A DNA stretch of 64,000 bases from Pontibacter anaerobius. Lineage in GTDB: Bacteria > Bacteroidota > Bacteroidia > Cytophagales > Hymenobacteraceae. The notes under the pieces were generated by a model. That model searched no databases, had not been told where the DNA came from, and saw nothing but the letters and a program-made list of their open reading frames with translations. Position numbers and translations under genes: made by a program. The stretch is from NCBI RefSeq assembly GCF_026241195.1, contig NZ_JAPFQO010000006.1, positions 124,001 through 188,000 of the forward strand, written 5' to 3'. Positions 55,915 to 64,000 of this stretch are shown in pieces. Position 1 is the first letter of the stretch; each line of letters begins with the position of its first letter.

Positions 55915-56982
55915 ATGCTAAATGTATACTTATATGCTAAAAGAGTGGCGATTGCCGCCTTTATTGTTTTGCTGATCGCGAGTGCGTTTTACCTGCTGGG
56001 GCAGCATGCGTACTTCTTCCTGCTGGTGTTTGCAGCCATCCTGCTGGCGGTATTGTTCTGCGGCATGACGGATTGGATCATGGATAAACTGCACCTGAAG
56101 CGAGGGTTGAGCCTGTTTCTGGCGGTGATCCTTTTTTTCGGGCTAATTGTAGCGGCCTTTTGGTTGATTGCACCTACTGTGAGCCAACAGGTGCAGGAAA
56201 TGAGGCAGACCATTCCGAAGGCGATGACGCAGGTGCAGGACTGGCTGGGCCAATATGGCTGGGGACAGAAACTGGTAGAGAAGGTGCCTCAGGACATGAG
56301 CAAAGTAATCCCTAAGCAGGAGGCCATACTTTCTAAAGTATCCGGTATTTTCTCCAGTACCTTAAGTTTTCTGGCCGATTTTTTTATCGTTATCATCACG
56401 GCACTATTTCTGGCTGCCAGCCCCAAGCTGTATACAGTAGGGCTCTCCAAGCTTTTCCCGGTGCGTAACCGTTCGCGTGTCTTGCAAGTGCTGGAGAAGA
56501 GCTACGACACCCTGAAATCGTGGCTCTTGGGGATGCTCTTTGCCATGGCCATCATCGGTGTAAGCTCGGCTATAGGGTATAGCCTGATCGGTTTGCCATT
56601 AGCCTTTGCGCTGGCGCTTATAGCCTTCTTCCTGGCATTCATACCTAACGTAGGCCCCTGGATTGCCGGTGTGCCTGCCGTACTGGTGGGCCTAACCGTG
56701 AGTCCTCAGATGGCCCTTTACGCAACGCTGGTGTATGGTGGTATTCAACTGGTAGAGAGTTACGTCATCACGCCGCTCATTTTCCAGAAAACCGTGGACC
56801 TGCCACCGGCCTTGCTGCTGTTTTTCCAGGTGCTGCTGGGCATACTGCAGGGAGCCCTCGGGCTGTTGCTGGCCGCGCCTATACTTGCGTTATTAATGGT
56901 GGTAGTAAATGAGCTGTATGTGAAGGATGTGCTGGAGGCCGATCCGGTAGATGCCTCCAAGGAGAAGCTGGCGGAGGGATAG
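55915..56982 (+). CDS. AI-2E family membrane permease
   Basis: 355 residues from ATG 55915 (MLNVYLYAKRVAIAAFIVLL); an ATG 69 bp upstream adds unconserved residues. Seven to eight transmembrane segments. The family's central long loop with coiled coil (VQEMRQTIPKAMTQVQDWLGQYGWG) and the late helices (AFIPNVGPWIAGVPAVLVGL, GGIQLVESYVITPLIFQKTV) are present. The family (TqsA/YdiK/PerM) moves small molecules or ions; the substrate of this one is unknown. Confidence 0.9.
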   Translation: MLNVYLYAKRVAIAAFIVLLIASAFYLLGQHAYFFLLVFAAILLAVLFCGMTDWIMDKLHLKRGLSLFLAVILFFGLIVAAFWLIAPTVSQQVQEMRQTIPKAMTQVQDWLGQYGWGQKLVEKVPQDMSKVIPKQEAILSKVSGIFSSTLSFLADFFIVIITALFLAASPKLYTVGLSKLFPVRNRSRVLQVLEKSYDTLKSWLLGMLFAMAIIGVSSAIGYSLIGLPLAFALALIAFFLAFIPNVGPWIAGVPAVLVGLTVSPQMALYATLVYGGIQLVESYVITPLIFQKTVDLPPALLLFFQVLLGILQGALGLLLAAPILALLMVVVNELYVKDVLEADPVDASKEKLAEG

Positions 56983-57106
56983 GATAACGTGGCCTGTGTT
57001 GGTGCATGAGCCGATGCCAAAGTATAATTTTAGCACATTTTCCGTTTCTTGCCAAGTATAAACCAAGGAGGGAAGTTAAAGCTGTCCATCAACGGCAAAA
57101 TTTTTG

Positions 57107-57114
57107 TAGCTTTG
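57107..57114 (+). promoter_or_regulatory. -7 element for the LolD-type ATPase
   Basis: TAGCTTTG matches TAnnTTTG, 46 bp before the GTG start. The -33 region is poor. Confidence 0.4.
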
Positions 57115-57159
57115 GCTCATTAACTTACGTTTTCTAGTCCATATTATATTTATCAGAAC

Positions 57160-57834
57160 GTGCTGCAGGTAACGAATATCCATAAAAAATACGGTTCGTT
57201 GGAGGTGCTCAAGGGCATCGATCTGACAATTGGGACTGGTGAGGTTGTTTCTATTGTGGGAGCTTCCGGGGCCGGTAAAAGTACGCTGCTGCACATTTTG
57301 GGTACGCTGGATACGGCCGACACCGGCGATGTGCTGTTTGATGAAAAGAATATTGCCCGCATGAACGCAGCCGACATGGCACGTTTCCGCAACAGGCACA
57401 TCGGGTTCATTTTTCAGTTCCACAATCTGCTGCCCGAGTTCACGGCTGTTGAGAATGTGTGCCTTCCCGGTTTTTTAGCTGGCCGGCCTGAGAAAGAGGT
57501 ACGCCAGCGCGCCGAAGAACTGCTGCACATGCTACACCTGTCGCACCGGCTCGACCATAAGCCTTCCGAGATGTCGGGTGGTGAACAGCAGCGCACAGCG
57601 GTTGCCCGCGCCCTTATCAACTCGCCCAAGGTTATTTTCGCCGATGAGCCCAGCGGTAACCTCGACTCCAAAAATGCCCAGGATCTGCACGACATTTTTT
57701 TCCGGTTGCGTAATGAGTTTAACCAGACCTTCGTGATCGTTACCCACAATGAGCAATTGGCCACCATGGCCGACAGAACCCTGGTAATGAAGGACGGACA
57801 GATAGTGGAAGAATTGGTTAGCTCCGGTAGGTAA
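57160..57834 (+). CDS. lolD: ABC transporter ATP-binding protein, LolD/MacB type
   Basis: 224 residues from a GTG at 57160 ([21 protein letters not shown]). Walker [10 protein letters not shown] (about 39-47), Q-loop [20 protein letters not shown], signature [15 protein letters not shown], Walker [13 protein letters not shown] and the H-loop His in VTHNEQLA. Closest to LolD, which drives lipoprotein release to the outer membrane, or the related MacB/FtsE ATPases. No permease gene is adjacent; split LolCE is usual in Bacteroidetes. lolD is the likeliest name. Confidence 0.88.
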   Translation: MLQVTNIHKKYGSLEVLKGIDLTIGTGEVVSIVGASGAGKSTLLHILGTLDTADTGDVLFDEKNIARMNAADMARFRNRHIGFIFQFHNLLPEFTAVENVCLPGFLAGRPEKEVRQRAEELLHMLHLSHRLDHKPSEMSGGEQQRTAVARALINSPKVIFADEPSGNLDSKNAQDLHDIFFRLRNEFNQTFVIVTHNEQLATMADRTLVMKDGQIVEELVSSGR

Positions 57835-58195
57835 AGAGTCGTATATTTTAAGCATTACAGAGGGCAGGCTTCGGCTTGTCCTTTTTTGTTTTCAGAATCA
57901 GGTTTTACTGGATGTAGGAAAGATTTCAAGGGATAATTTCCGATTTAGCTTTTAACCCCTCTTCCTCTGAAACACCAGACCTCCCACATCTCTATCCCCA
58001 AAACCTTCGTATTTAAACTTTACCCTTTGCTCAACTTTTAGCTTTTGGAGAGAGTTGTGGTAGGTGGTCAAAATAATTGAAAATAATTTATAAGTAATTG
58101 ATAATCAGCAGTATAAAATAGATTATTTTTCTGATTTTTTGCACTATTTACCCTGCTGCTCTGTTAGGTATATGTAACACAACTATGAAAGCTAA
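57835..58195. other. Intergenic region without recognised features
   Basis: 360 bp, AT-rich towards the right. Contains an ATG-AAA-GCT-AAA-TGA mini-frame whose stop overlaps the next start. No repeat or RNA gene seen. Confidence 0.45.
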
Positions 58196-58984
58196 ATGAG
58201 TATGAATCAAGCAAATAAGGAGACTAAGGTGCAGAAGAAACCGAAGATTGAGAGCTATGATATAGCCAAGTCTGACGAAACGCTTCACCTGGCTGTTGAC
58301 CTGGCCAAGTTCATAAAGGAAAACCGCCTTTTCCAGAACATCCAGGGTAAGGAATATGTGAATGTGGAGGGCTGGCAGTATGCCGGTTCACGTTTGGGTA
58401 TTTTGCCAGTGGTGGAGCATGTGGTAAACATAAGCACCGACGATGAGATAAAGTATCAGGCAAAAGTTAACCTGCTAGACCTGCGCAGCCAGCAGGTGGT
58501 GGGTGCAGGCTTTGCCATCTGCTCTAACCGTGAGCAGGGCAAGAAGTACTATCAGGAGTTCGCGATTGCCTCTATGGCGCAGACGCGTGCCATCGGTAAG
58601 GCGTATCGTAACATTCTGGCCTGGGTAATACGTGCCGCCGGTTATGAGCCTACTCCTTCAGAGGAAATGGACTATGGCGGAAATGAGCCTGCTGCTAAAC
58701 CAGCTGTGCCAACCGAGAAGAAAGCAACCATGAAATCTTCTACGGCGGCTCCGGCGGCAGAGGCAGACAAGGCTGAAGAGCAGAATGCCAGTGTGCGCTA
58801 TGCGTCGGCTAAGCAGAAGGAGGAAATTATCCGGTTGCTGAACAACCCGACTATCACGCGCCAGGAGAAGACCAAGATGCTGCTTAACATCAACCGTTTT
58901 GATGAGGAGCGTGCGGCGCAAGCTATCGAGAAACTGAAAAAAGTGATAGAGGAGCGGGAGGACGGACAGTCGGCCGCTGCTTAA
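58196..58984 (+). CDS. Protein resembling phage-type recombination accessory proteins
   Basis: 262 residues. The N-terminal 170 form one domain: YVNVEGWQYAGSRLGILPVVEHV, VNLLDLRSQQVVGAGFAICSN and FAIASMAQTRAIGKAYRNIL followed by AWVIRAAGYEPTPSEEMD. This pattern resembles proteins found near phage single-strand annealing or replication genes. The SMAQTRAIGKAYRN helix is the most conserved. An Ala/Glu-rich linker and a helical C-terminus (YASAKQKEEIIRLLNNPTITRQEKTKMLLNI) follow. It stands alone in the chromosome without phage genes. Function is not established; single-strand annealing or nucleic-acid handling is a guess. Confidence 0.6.
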   Translation: MSMNQANKETKVQKKPKIESYDIAKSDETLHLAVDLAKFIKENRLFQNIQGKEYVNVEGWQYAGSRLGILPVVEHVVNISTDDEIKYQAKVNLLDLRSQQVVGAGFAICSNREQGKKYYQEFAIASMAQTRAIGKAYRNILAWVIRAAGYEPTPSEEMDYGGNEPAAKPAVPTEKKATMKSSTAAPAAEADKAEEQNASVRYASAKQKEEIIRLLNNPTITRQEKTKMLLNINRFDEERAAQAIEKLKKVIEEREDGQSAAA

Positions 58985-59002
58985 CATGATTTTTACCCAT
59001 GA

Positions 59003-59037
59003 CAAAAATCCTCACCTCTTTTGAGGTGGGGATTTTT
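59003..59037 (+). terminator. Terminator of the 58196 gene
   Basis: Stem AAAAATCCTCACCTC / GAGGTGGGGATTTTT (one G-U) directly after the stop. Confidence 0.8.
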
Positions 59038-59210
59038 GTTTTAGGAGTTTGGGAAGTATAAAACAGCAGCTACGGGGCCTTCATGGCCTACCGAGATAGG
59101 AGAAGGGAAGTTTACACTTTACAGGCCTATGCAGCTAAATTGACCGAATTATAAACCTCACTCTGCTGCCCTTGCTCGGACCTTATGCGAGCTGTCCCTG
59201 CAGGTGTTGA

Positions 59211-59545
59211 CCCACCCCTTGAGAGCTACGCTCGCTAGCTCAAAACTCCCGTTTTGGCTAGTCCCAAGAGGGGAATTTTTAGCAGGCAATTTCATCCCCC
59301 ATGCCTCCTTCTTTCTCGAGAACCCCTACCCCCAAGGGGACTTGGTTCCTGTGACATCGAAGGTATCATCCAACCACCCCTGCCCCTCCTTGTCTAAGGA
59401 GGGGAGCCTGTAATGACTGATGTTGAAGTGTAAGTTCCATAGTTGGGGATGGATGTCATCGCCAAAAGTATGAACCCACCCCTAGCCCCTCCGAGGAGGG
59501 GAATTTACCTCACCCCAGCCCTCTCCTAAAAACAGGAGAGGGAGT
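59211..59545. repeat. Cluster of C-rich intergenic repeats
   Basis: Four or more related units. One is around 59211-59275 (contains a GAGCTACGCTCGCTAGCTC hairpin) and one at about 59366-59412. Another is at 59471-59507 (CCCCTCCGAGGAGGGG). The last, at 59511-59545, is a copy of the repeat at 25210 (CCTAAAAACAGGAGAGGG). Typical REP-like spacer repeats; no gene lies here. Confidence 0.7.
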
Positions 59546-59599
59546 CCGGTCCCAGTGGTATAGTAATGGCTATCGAAAACTGTTCCCAGTCTTTCCGTT

Positions 59600-59740
59600 G
59601 AGCGCCTTGTATTGATGCGGTGCCCGGAGGGCAGCCTGCAGCGCAGCGATGGCAGCTTCAATACACAGTGCGATGCGGGAAGACGAGCCCTCCCGGGCTG
59701 GAGGGAGCCAAAGCCGGAGGTGAAACGGTAGGTTTGTAAG
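59600..59740. other. Structured GC-rich intergenic segment
   Basis: TGTATTGA (59608-59615) pairs with TCAATACA (59658-59665) to close a 42-base loop with further GC pairing, and GCCCTCCCGGGCTGGAGGG follows. Possible small RNA or repeat; no homologue is recognised. Confidence 0.4.
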
Positions 59741-59844
59741 ACTGAGGATCAGCAGCAGCTAGTAAGAATAGCCTGTTTCAAGCAGCAGGAAGCAGCGGCT
59801 ATGGAAGTATAAAGTATAATCTCAAAGTATAAGTATGGCTACAG

Positions 59845-59898
59845 TTGAGTTACAAACTCAACATCATTGTAGGACACAAGTCTGAAGACTTGCGCCAG
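59845..59898. repeat. Palindromic repeats upstream of recQ
   Basis: TTGAGTTACAAACTCAA (59845-59861) is a perfect palindrome, related to the GTTACAAAT hairpin at 25271. ACAAGTCTGAAGACTTGCG (59876-59894) repeats the element at 40892. Confidence 0.55.
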
Positions 59899-59933
59899 AA
59901 AGGGGGCGAAAATGTAGCTTTAAGTATAAGGAC

Positions 59934-61967
59934 GTGGACAAGGATGCCCGAACAGCAGGATCAGCAAATCATACTTTCCCAAAGTATAAACCTACCAACT
60001 GCCGCTGGCTTCTGTCTGCTATACCTTATCTTCGCGTTACAGAAACCAGCTATACTTTGCAGGACATCCACCACATACTTAAAACCTATTGGGGCTACGG
60101 CAGTTTCCGGCCGTTGCAGGAAGAGATTGTCGCTTCGGTGCTGACAGGCCACGATACGCTTGCCCTGCTGCCGACAGGAGGGGGGAAGTCTATCTGTTTT
60201 CAGGTTCCGGCCATGGCGCTGGAGGGTGTTTGCCTGGTTATCACGCCACTCATCGCCCTGATGAAAGACCAGGTGGAGAATCTGAAGAAGCGGGGCATCC
60301 CTGCCCTGGCGGTGTACTCGGGTATGAGCCGGCGCGAGATCGACATTGCCCTGGATAACTGCGTGTATGGTGGCGTGAAGTTTCTGTACCTGTCCCCGGA
60401 GCGTTTGTTGACAGACCTGTTTCAGGAGCGGGTGAAGCGCATGAAAGTGGGGTTAATAGCTGTGGATGAGGCACACTGTATCTCGCAGTGGGGCTATGAT
60501 TTCAGGCCTCCCTACCTGCAACTGGCGGAGCTGCGCGAAGTACTGCCCGAAGTGCCGGTCATCGCCCTTACGGCCACCGCCACCGAGCAGGTAAAGCAGG
60601 ATATACAGGAGAAATTGCGCTTCCCGAAGGAGAATGTTTTTCAGAAGAGCTTCGCCCGGGCTAATCTATCCTATTCCTGCCTGCCGACCGAGGATAAAAC
60701 CAATCGCCTGCTGGAGATCCTGCAGCGCATGCAGGGCCAGAGCATTGTGTATGTGCGAAGCCGCCGCCAAACGGTAGAGATGGTTAAATTCCTGCAGAGC
60801 CGTCGCATCTCGGCCGCCGCGTACCATGCCGGACTTAAGTTTGAGGAGCGCAGCGCGGTACAGCAGTTGTGGGTGGAGGATAAAGTGCGGGTGATGGTGG
60901 CAACCAACGCCTTCGGGATGGGCATTGATAAACCGAATGTGCGGCTGGTGGTGCACCTGGATCTGCCCGAGAGCCTGGAGGCATACTATCAGGAGGCCGG
61001 CCGCGCCGGGCGTGATGAGCTGTATGCCTATGCCACTATACTTGTTGGTCCGAACGATGTGGCGGAGCTGCAGCGGAAGGTGGGGGAGGCGCATCCGCCG
61101 GTGGAGTTTATCCGGAGGGTATATCAGTGCCTGGCCAACTATTTACAGCTGGCTGTGGGCAGTGGGCAGTTCAGCAGTTTCGATTTTGATCTGGCAGACT
61201 TTGCCAAGCAGTATAAACTTAACCCGCTGGAAACCCACCATGCTATCAAGCTGCTGGAGTCGGAGGGGTACCTGCAATTGAACGAGGGCTATTATATGCC
61301 CTCGCGCCTGATGGTGGTGCTGGAAAATACAGAGCTCTACAGTTTTCAGCTAAAGAACCCGGAGCACGACAAAGTCATACAGCTTATTCTCCGGATGTAT
61401 GGCGGCGAGGTTTTTGTGAATTTTGTGAAGGTGCGGGAGCGGAAGATGGCCGAACTGCTGAAAGTGCCGGAGCAGGAACTCAGGCGAAAACTGGAGTACC
61501 TGCACAAGCTGCAGGTCATCAACTATGAGCCGCAGCATGATTCGCCCCAGCTTGTTTTTACTGCCCCTCGTGAGGATGCGAGTCGCGTTATACTTAACAC
61601 CAAAAAATTAAACACGCTGCAAGAGCGGGCACTGCAGCAGGCAAAAGAAATGGGCCGCTATGTGCAAACGGAGAACCGTTGCCGCACCCAACTGCTGCTG
61701 GAGTACTTCGGCGAGATTTCCGACACCCGCTGCCGCATCTGCGATTTCTGCCTGGCAGAGCGTAAAAGGCAGCGCCTACAGGAGGACTATACTTTCTTGC
61801 GCAGGAAACTGATGGAATTTATACAGGTACGGCCCTATTTGCCAAAGGAGCTGGTGCAGGAGTTTGAACCTAAACATGCCGAAGCTGTAACAGAAATTAT
61901 CCGGGAACTGCTGGATGTGGGGAGACTGCGTTACCAGGAAAGCGGTAAGCTGGAGGTGAAAGGCTAA
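59934..61967 (+). CDS. recQ: ATP-dependent DNA helicase RecQ
   Basis: 677 residues as drawn, but the first 41 (to about YTLQD) show no similarity to RecQ; a TTG at 60057 giving LQDIHHILKTYWGYGSFRP is a good alternative. 3'-5' SF2 helicase: motif 0 GYGSFRPLQEEIV, Walker A LPTGGGKSICFQ, DEAH in AVDEAHCISQWGYDF, motif III TATATEQ, motif V-VI NAFGMGIDKP and EAGRAGRDE. The zinc-binding part has Cys in CRTQLLLEYFGE and CRICDFC. The HRDC domain is absent, as in short RecQ forms. The end converges with the membrane-protein gene by overlapping stop codons. Confidence 0.92.
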   Translation: MDKDARTAGSANHTFPKYKPTNCRWLLSAIPYLRVTETSYTLQDIHHILKTYWGYGSFRPLQEEIVASVLTGHDTLALLPTGGGKSICFQVPAMALEGVCLVITPLIALMKDQVENLKKRGIPALAVYSGMSRREIDIALDNCVYGGVKFLYLSPERLLTDLFQERVKRMKVGLIAVDEAHCISQWGYDFRPPYLQLAELREVLPEVPVIALTATATEQVKQDIQEKLRFPKENVFQKSFARANLSYSCLPTEDKTNRLLEILQRMQGQSIVYVRSRRQTVEMVKFLQSRRISAAAYHAGLKFEERSAVQQLWVEDKVRVMVATNAFGMGIDKPNVRLVVHLDLPESLEAYYQEAGRAGRDELYAYATILVGPNDVAELQRKVGEAHPPVEFIRRVYQCLANYLQLAVGSGQFSSFDFDLADFAKQYKLNPLETHHAIKLLESEGYLQLNEGYYMPSRLMVVLENTELYSFQLKNPEHDKVIQLILRMYGGEVFVNFVKVRERKMAELLKVPEQELRRKLEYLHKLQVINYEPQHDSPQLVFTAPREDASRVILNTKKLNTLQERALQQAKEMGRYVQTENRCRTQLLLEYFGEISDTRCRICDFCLAERKRQRLQEDYTFLRRKLMEFIQVRPYLPKELVQEFEPKHAEAVTEIIRELLDVGRLRYQESGKLEVKG

Positions 61968-63451
61968 CGAAAAAGCTGTTCTCGCCAACGCTTGCCAACC
62001 TCAACTAAAGTGCTGTAATTGTCCTGAACAGGAGGGTTGGGCTGAGACAGTTTTACTGATGATTTCCCCCAATACCGGGCATAGTCCTGGTTTACCCACT
62101 TGTTGTCTTCATCCACTTCTTCCTGCAGGTTCAGGAAATATAAGGAGGCAGGAACAGTAGTTAACGGCTGCACCACACAATTCTGGCACGGGCTGTTGGC
62201 CATCTGTTGGTCCCTTTGCCTCAGCTCTGCGTTATATCTTTTTGCTTTACCCGAAAGTAGGTCCAGGTAGGCGGTGCTGATGTTGTTATATAAGTTCAGG
62301 AATGCCAGTAGAAGCAAAATGCTCACAGCTGCACTGACGAAATGAGGCCATTTGGCGGAATTAAACCAATGGGGCTTTTGATTGATAAAAACCTGTAAGG
62401 AGTAGAACCAAGCCAGCAGTAGAAAGAAGTAGATCACATTCTGCAGCCGTGGAGTGGGGCGCTCACCCGTTGCCCAAACAAACAGGAAGTTCATTAGGAA
62501 AACCGTGCCCACCACGTACAGCAACAGCAAGGGTAGCGGTACCCTAAACATACCAGACAGGCTAAAAGCATCCTTGATTTCCCTCCCAAACAATAAAACA
62601 TAAACCAAAGAAGCCAGCAGCAGCAAAGCACCCCATTGATAAAAAGAAGCTACCGTTAGTGCGCTGGCGTACACTACAGACCATAAAGGCTGCCCAGCCT
62701 GCGGATGAGACGCCATTCTGGCATAATTACCGGGTGCCAGCACCACTGCCAGGCTCACTGTAAAGCAGAATAAGAATACGGCTAAAAAGTATACTTTATT
62801 ATCGGATTTGCCCATCCAGCTCACCACAAGTATAAACAGGAGTGAAGCCATCAGGTACAACATTGCCATTTCGTTGGCACCCGCTATAAGGGCCCCGGTT
62901 ATGGCCGCTACCACTGTAAACACTATTTTTATACTTTGCTTGTGTGCCTTAGTAACACTGAACAGGAAGAAAAGCAACAGCAGGAACAGTACGTTTGGGA
63001 CGGTGTAGGTTAAAAAACCCGTAAGCCAAAACAGCCCCTCTGCTGTGCTCGGCAACTGCACCAGGTATAGAGCCAGCAGCAAGGATGATAAACCTAGAAT
63101 CACTGGCATGGCTACGTGGTGACGGAGCACCCTGTTAAGCAGGAAGGTCAGGCTAGCGGCCAGGGCCAGAAGCATTCCGAGCGCATAATAAGGGTAGGTG
63201 CTGAAGGAGTGGGTAATGAGCGGGTTTAGCCGAAGTATGGCTGTGCCGAAAAAGCGCCCGGACCAATGCTGGTAAAGTATGACCTGCGTATTCCAGAAAT
63301 CCGTTTGCCGGTCGCGTAGGGCAAACGGGTAATCGTCTGCCTGCGGGTAGGCATAAAATGACAGCAACAGAAAAGGCAACAGGCAATAAATGCCCAGAAG
63401 AATCAGTGTAAAATAGAAAGCCCTGTGGTTTTGGCTAGGTTGGATAGACAT
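61964..63451 (-). CDS. Polytopic membrane protein (DUF6056 / GT-C-like)
   Basis: 495 residues from ATG 63451 (MSIQPSQNHRAFYFTLILL). Ten to twelve transmembrane segments. The first periplasmic loop has YPQADDYPFALRDRQTDFW, with two acidic residues (QADD) in the place of the catalytic Asp of GT-C glycosyltransferases, and YQHWSGRFFG follows. A soluble C-terminal domain follows the last helix (ISTAYLDLLSGKAKRYNAELRQRDQQM onwards). It may be a membrane glycosyltransferase; substrate unknown. The end overlaps recQ by 3 bp on the opposite strand. Confidence 0.75.
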   Translation of the reverse strand: MSIQPSQNHRAFYFTLILLGIYCLLPFLLLSFYAYPQADDYPFALRDRQTDFWNTQVILYQHWSGRFFGTAILRLNPLITHSFSTYPYYALGMLLALAASLTFLLNRVLRHHVAMPVILGLSSLLLALYLVQLPSTAEGLFWLTGFLTYTVPNVLFLLLLFFLFSVTKAHKQSIKIVFTVVAAITGALIAGANEMAMLYLMASLLFILVVSWMGKSDNKVYFLAVFLFCFTVSLAVVLAPGNYARMASHPQAGQPLWSVVYASALTVASFYQWGALLLLASLVYVLLFGREIKDAFSLSGMFRVPLPLLLLYVVGTVFLMNFLFVWATGERPTPRLQNVIYFFLLLAWFYSLQVFINQKPHWFNSAKWPHFVSAAVSILLLLAFLNLYNNISTAYLDLLSGKAKRYNAELRQRDQQMANSPCQNCVVQPLTTVPASLYFLNLQEEVDEDNKWVNQDYARYWGKSSVKLSQPNPPVQDNYSTLVEVGKRWREQLFR

Positions 63452-63452
63452 A

Positions 63453-63644
63453 TCAGTTACCTGTCTGCAACCCAAAGATAAGTGATTTCATGACTTTATA
63501 CTTGCCATCCGATAATTTCTGAGCTTTCCTTGCACCTCCTGTAGCCACACCTTTACCCGTAGCCACGGTCCGCTTGCTTATTTTGCCTTTCTTTTCTCGG
63601 GAGATTGTTCCTGTTCGGTGCAACCGTTGGGGCTCCTGCAGCAT
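63453..63644 (-). CDS. Small basic protein, uncertain
   Basis: 63 residues, strongly basic: RTGTISREKKGKISKRTVATG and KAQKLSDGKYKVMKS. The stop lies 1 bp before the next ATG on the same strand, so it could be a leader gene of the membrane-protein unit. No family recognised; chance cannot be excluded. Confidence 0.3.
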   Translation of the reverse strand: MLQEPQRLHRTGTISREKKGKISKRTVATGKGVATGGARKAQKLSDGKYKVMKSLIFGLQTGN

Positions 63645-63676
63645 CTTGTCTACATCTACACTACTAAAATAAAACT

Positions 63677-64000
63677 ATGAATCTGAATGCAAAAAGAAGC
63701 GTGCGGTATGTGGGGAGGGCTGTTATTATACTGCTGCTAGTAAGTGCCTTAAGTTCCTGCGAAGATACTAACTGCATTAAAGGCGAGGGAAATATAGAGA
63801 CGCGCACATTAAATCTGCAGCCGTTCAGCAGGGTGGAGGCAAACGGCGATTTCAAAGTATACCTTACTCAAGGTGAGGTACAGCAAGTGGAGGTTAAGGG
63901 GGAGCCGAACATCCTGGACCAGCTTGAAACCAGCATTAGCAACGGCACCTGGGAGATTGAGCACCGTGAGTGCGTCAGGCAAAGCAAACCGGTGGAGGTT
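63677..64000 (+). CDS. DUF2807-like (GIN-domain) lipoprotein, N-terminal part
   Basis: 108 residues to the window end. Lipoprotein signal (VGRAVIILLLVSALSSC, Cys about 28). The mature part IKGEGNIETRTLNLQPFSRVEANGDFKVYLTQGEVQQVEVKGEPNILDQLET is the start of the head-GIN / DUF2807 beta-helix found in Bacteroidetes surface proteins. Truncated by the window. Confidence 0.85.
   Translation, partial: MNLNAKRSVRYVGRAVIILLLVSALSSCEDTNCIKGEGNIETRTLNLQPFSRVEANGDFKVYLTQGEVQQVEVKGEPNILDQLETSISNGTWEIEHRECVRQSKPVEV

Overview
The window is about 64 kb of chromosome from a member of the Bacteroidota, most likely a Hymenobacteraceae close to Pontibacter. The evidence is: secreted proteins with type IX secretion (T9SS) C-termini; promoters of the Bacteroidetes form TTG-N19/20-TAnnTTTG; a three-subunit Sdh with a cytochrome b of the single-polypeptide type; RsbRST-type regulators without a sigma-B gene nearby; and an extreme density of the short word TATACTT/AAGTATA in coding and non-coding DNA. 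Gene starts are mostly ATG with weak Shine-Dalgarno sequences. The genus is an inference from these traits.

Layout. 0-2 kb: end of the division cluster (ftsA, ftsZ). 2-6.3 kb: flavin reductase and the sdhC-sdhA-sdhB operon on the minus strand. 6.5-13.2 kb: a large T9SS-exported protein, a DCC-family protein, fabD, a degenerate CPBP-type membrane protein, a GNAT enzyme and an SRPBCC protein. 13.3-21.4 kb: an AT-rich accessory region. It starts with a group II intron that lacks its reverse transcriptase gene, followed by a decayed hydrolase, an SDR / hydrolase / cupin / acetyltransferase operon with a divergent AraC regulator, an SDR stub fused to an IS3-family transposase stub, and two genes (rsgA-like and a lipoprotein) in a cassette-like arrangement. 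21.4-35 kb: folK, hydrolase, polyprenyl synthase, methyltransferase, a TlpA-type lipoprotein, aconitase, a subtilisin-like T9SS protease and PaaN.

35-39.8 kb: a stressosome-type signalling operon (RsbR, RsbS, RsbT, an RsbT-RsbX fusion, and an RsbT-histidine kinase fusion) converging on a single-domain response regulator. 40-41 kb: a second cassette-like orphan gene and tRNA-Pro(GGG). 41.3-43.6 kb: lipoproteins and a hexapeptide acetyltransferase. 43.8-50.4 kb: a modular region beside tRNA-Arg(TCG). Two 99-bp direct repeats, each looking like a decayed tRNA-Arg 3' end plus its terminator, bound a 5.5-kb unit of T9SS and outer-membrane genes, one of which is far more GC-rich than its surroundings. 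A nucleotidyltransferase with a small partner lies between the second repeat and the intact tRNA.

50.5-64 kb: ohr, sucC, the split proton-translocating transhydrogenase (pntAA-pntAB-pntB), an AI-2E family permease, a LolD-type ATPase, a protein resembling phage recombination accessory proteins, a repeat-rich 0.9-kb spacer, recQ, a DUF6056-like polytopic membrane protein and the start of a DUF2807-like lipoprotein cut by the window end. Core energy metabolism (Sdh, aconitase, SucC, Pnt) is spread among the accessory segments. There is no rRNA, no CRISPR array, no complete transposase and no integrase.
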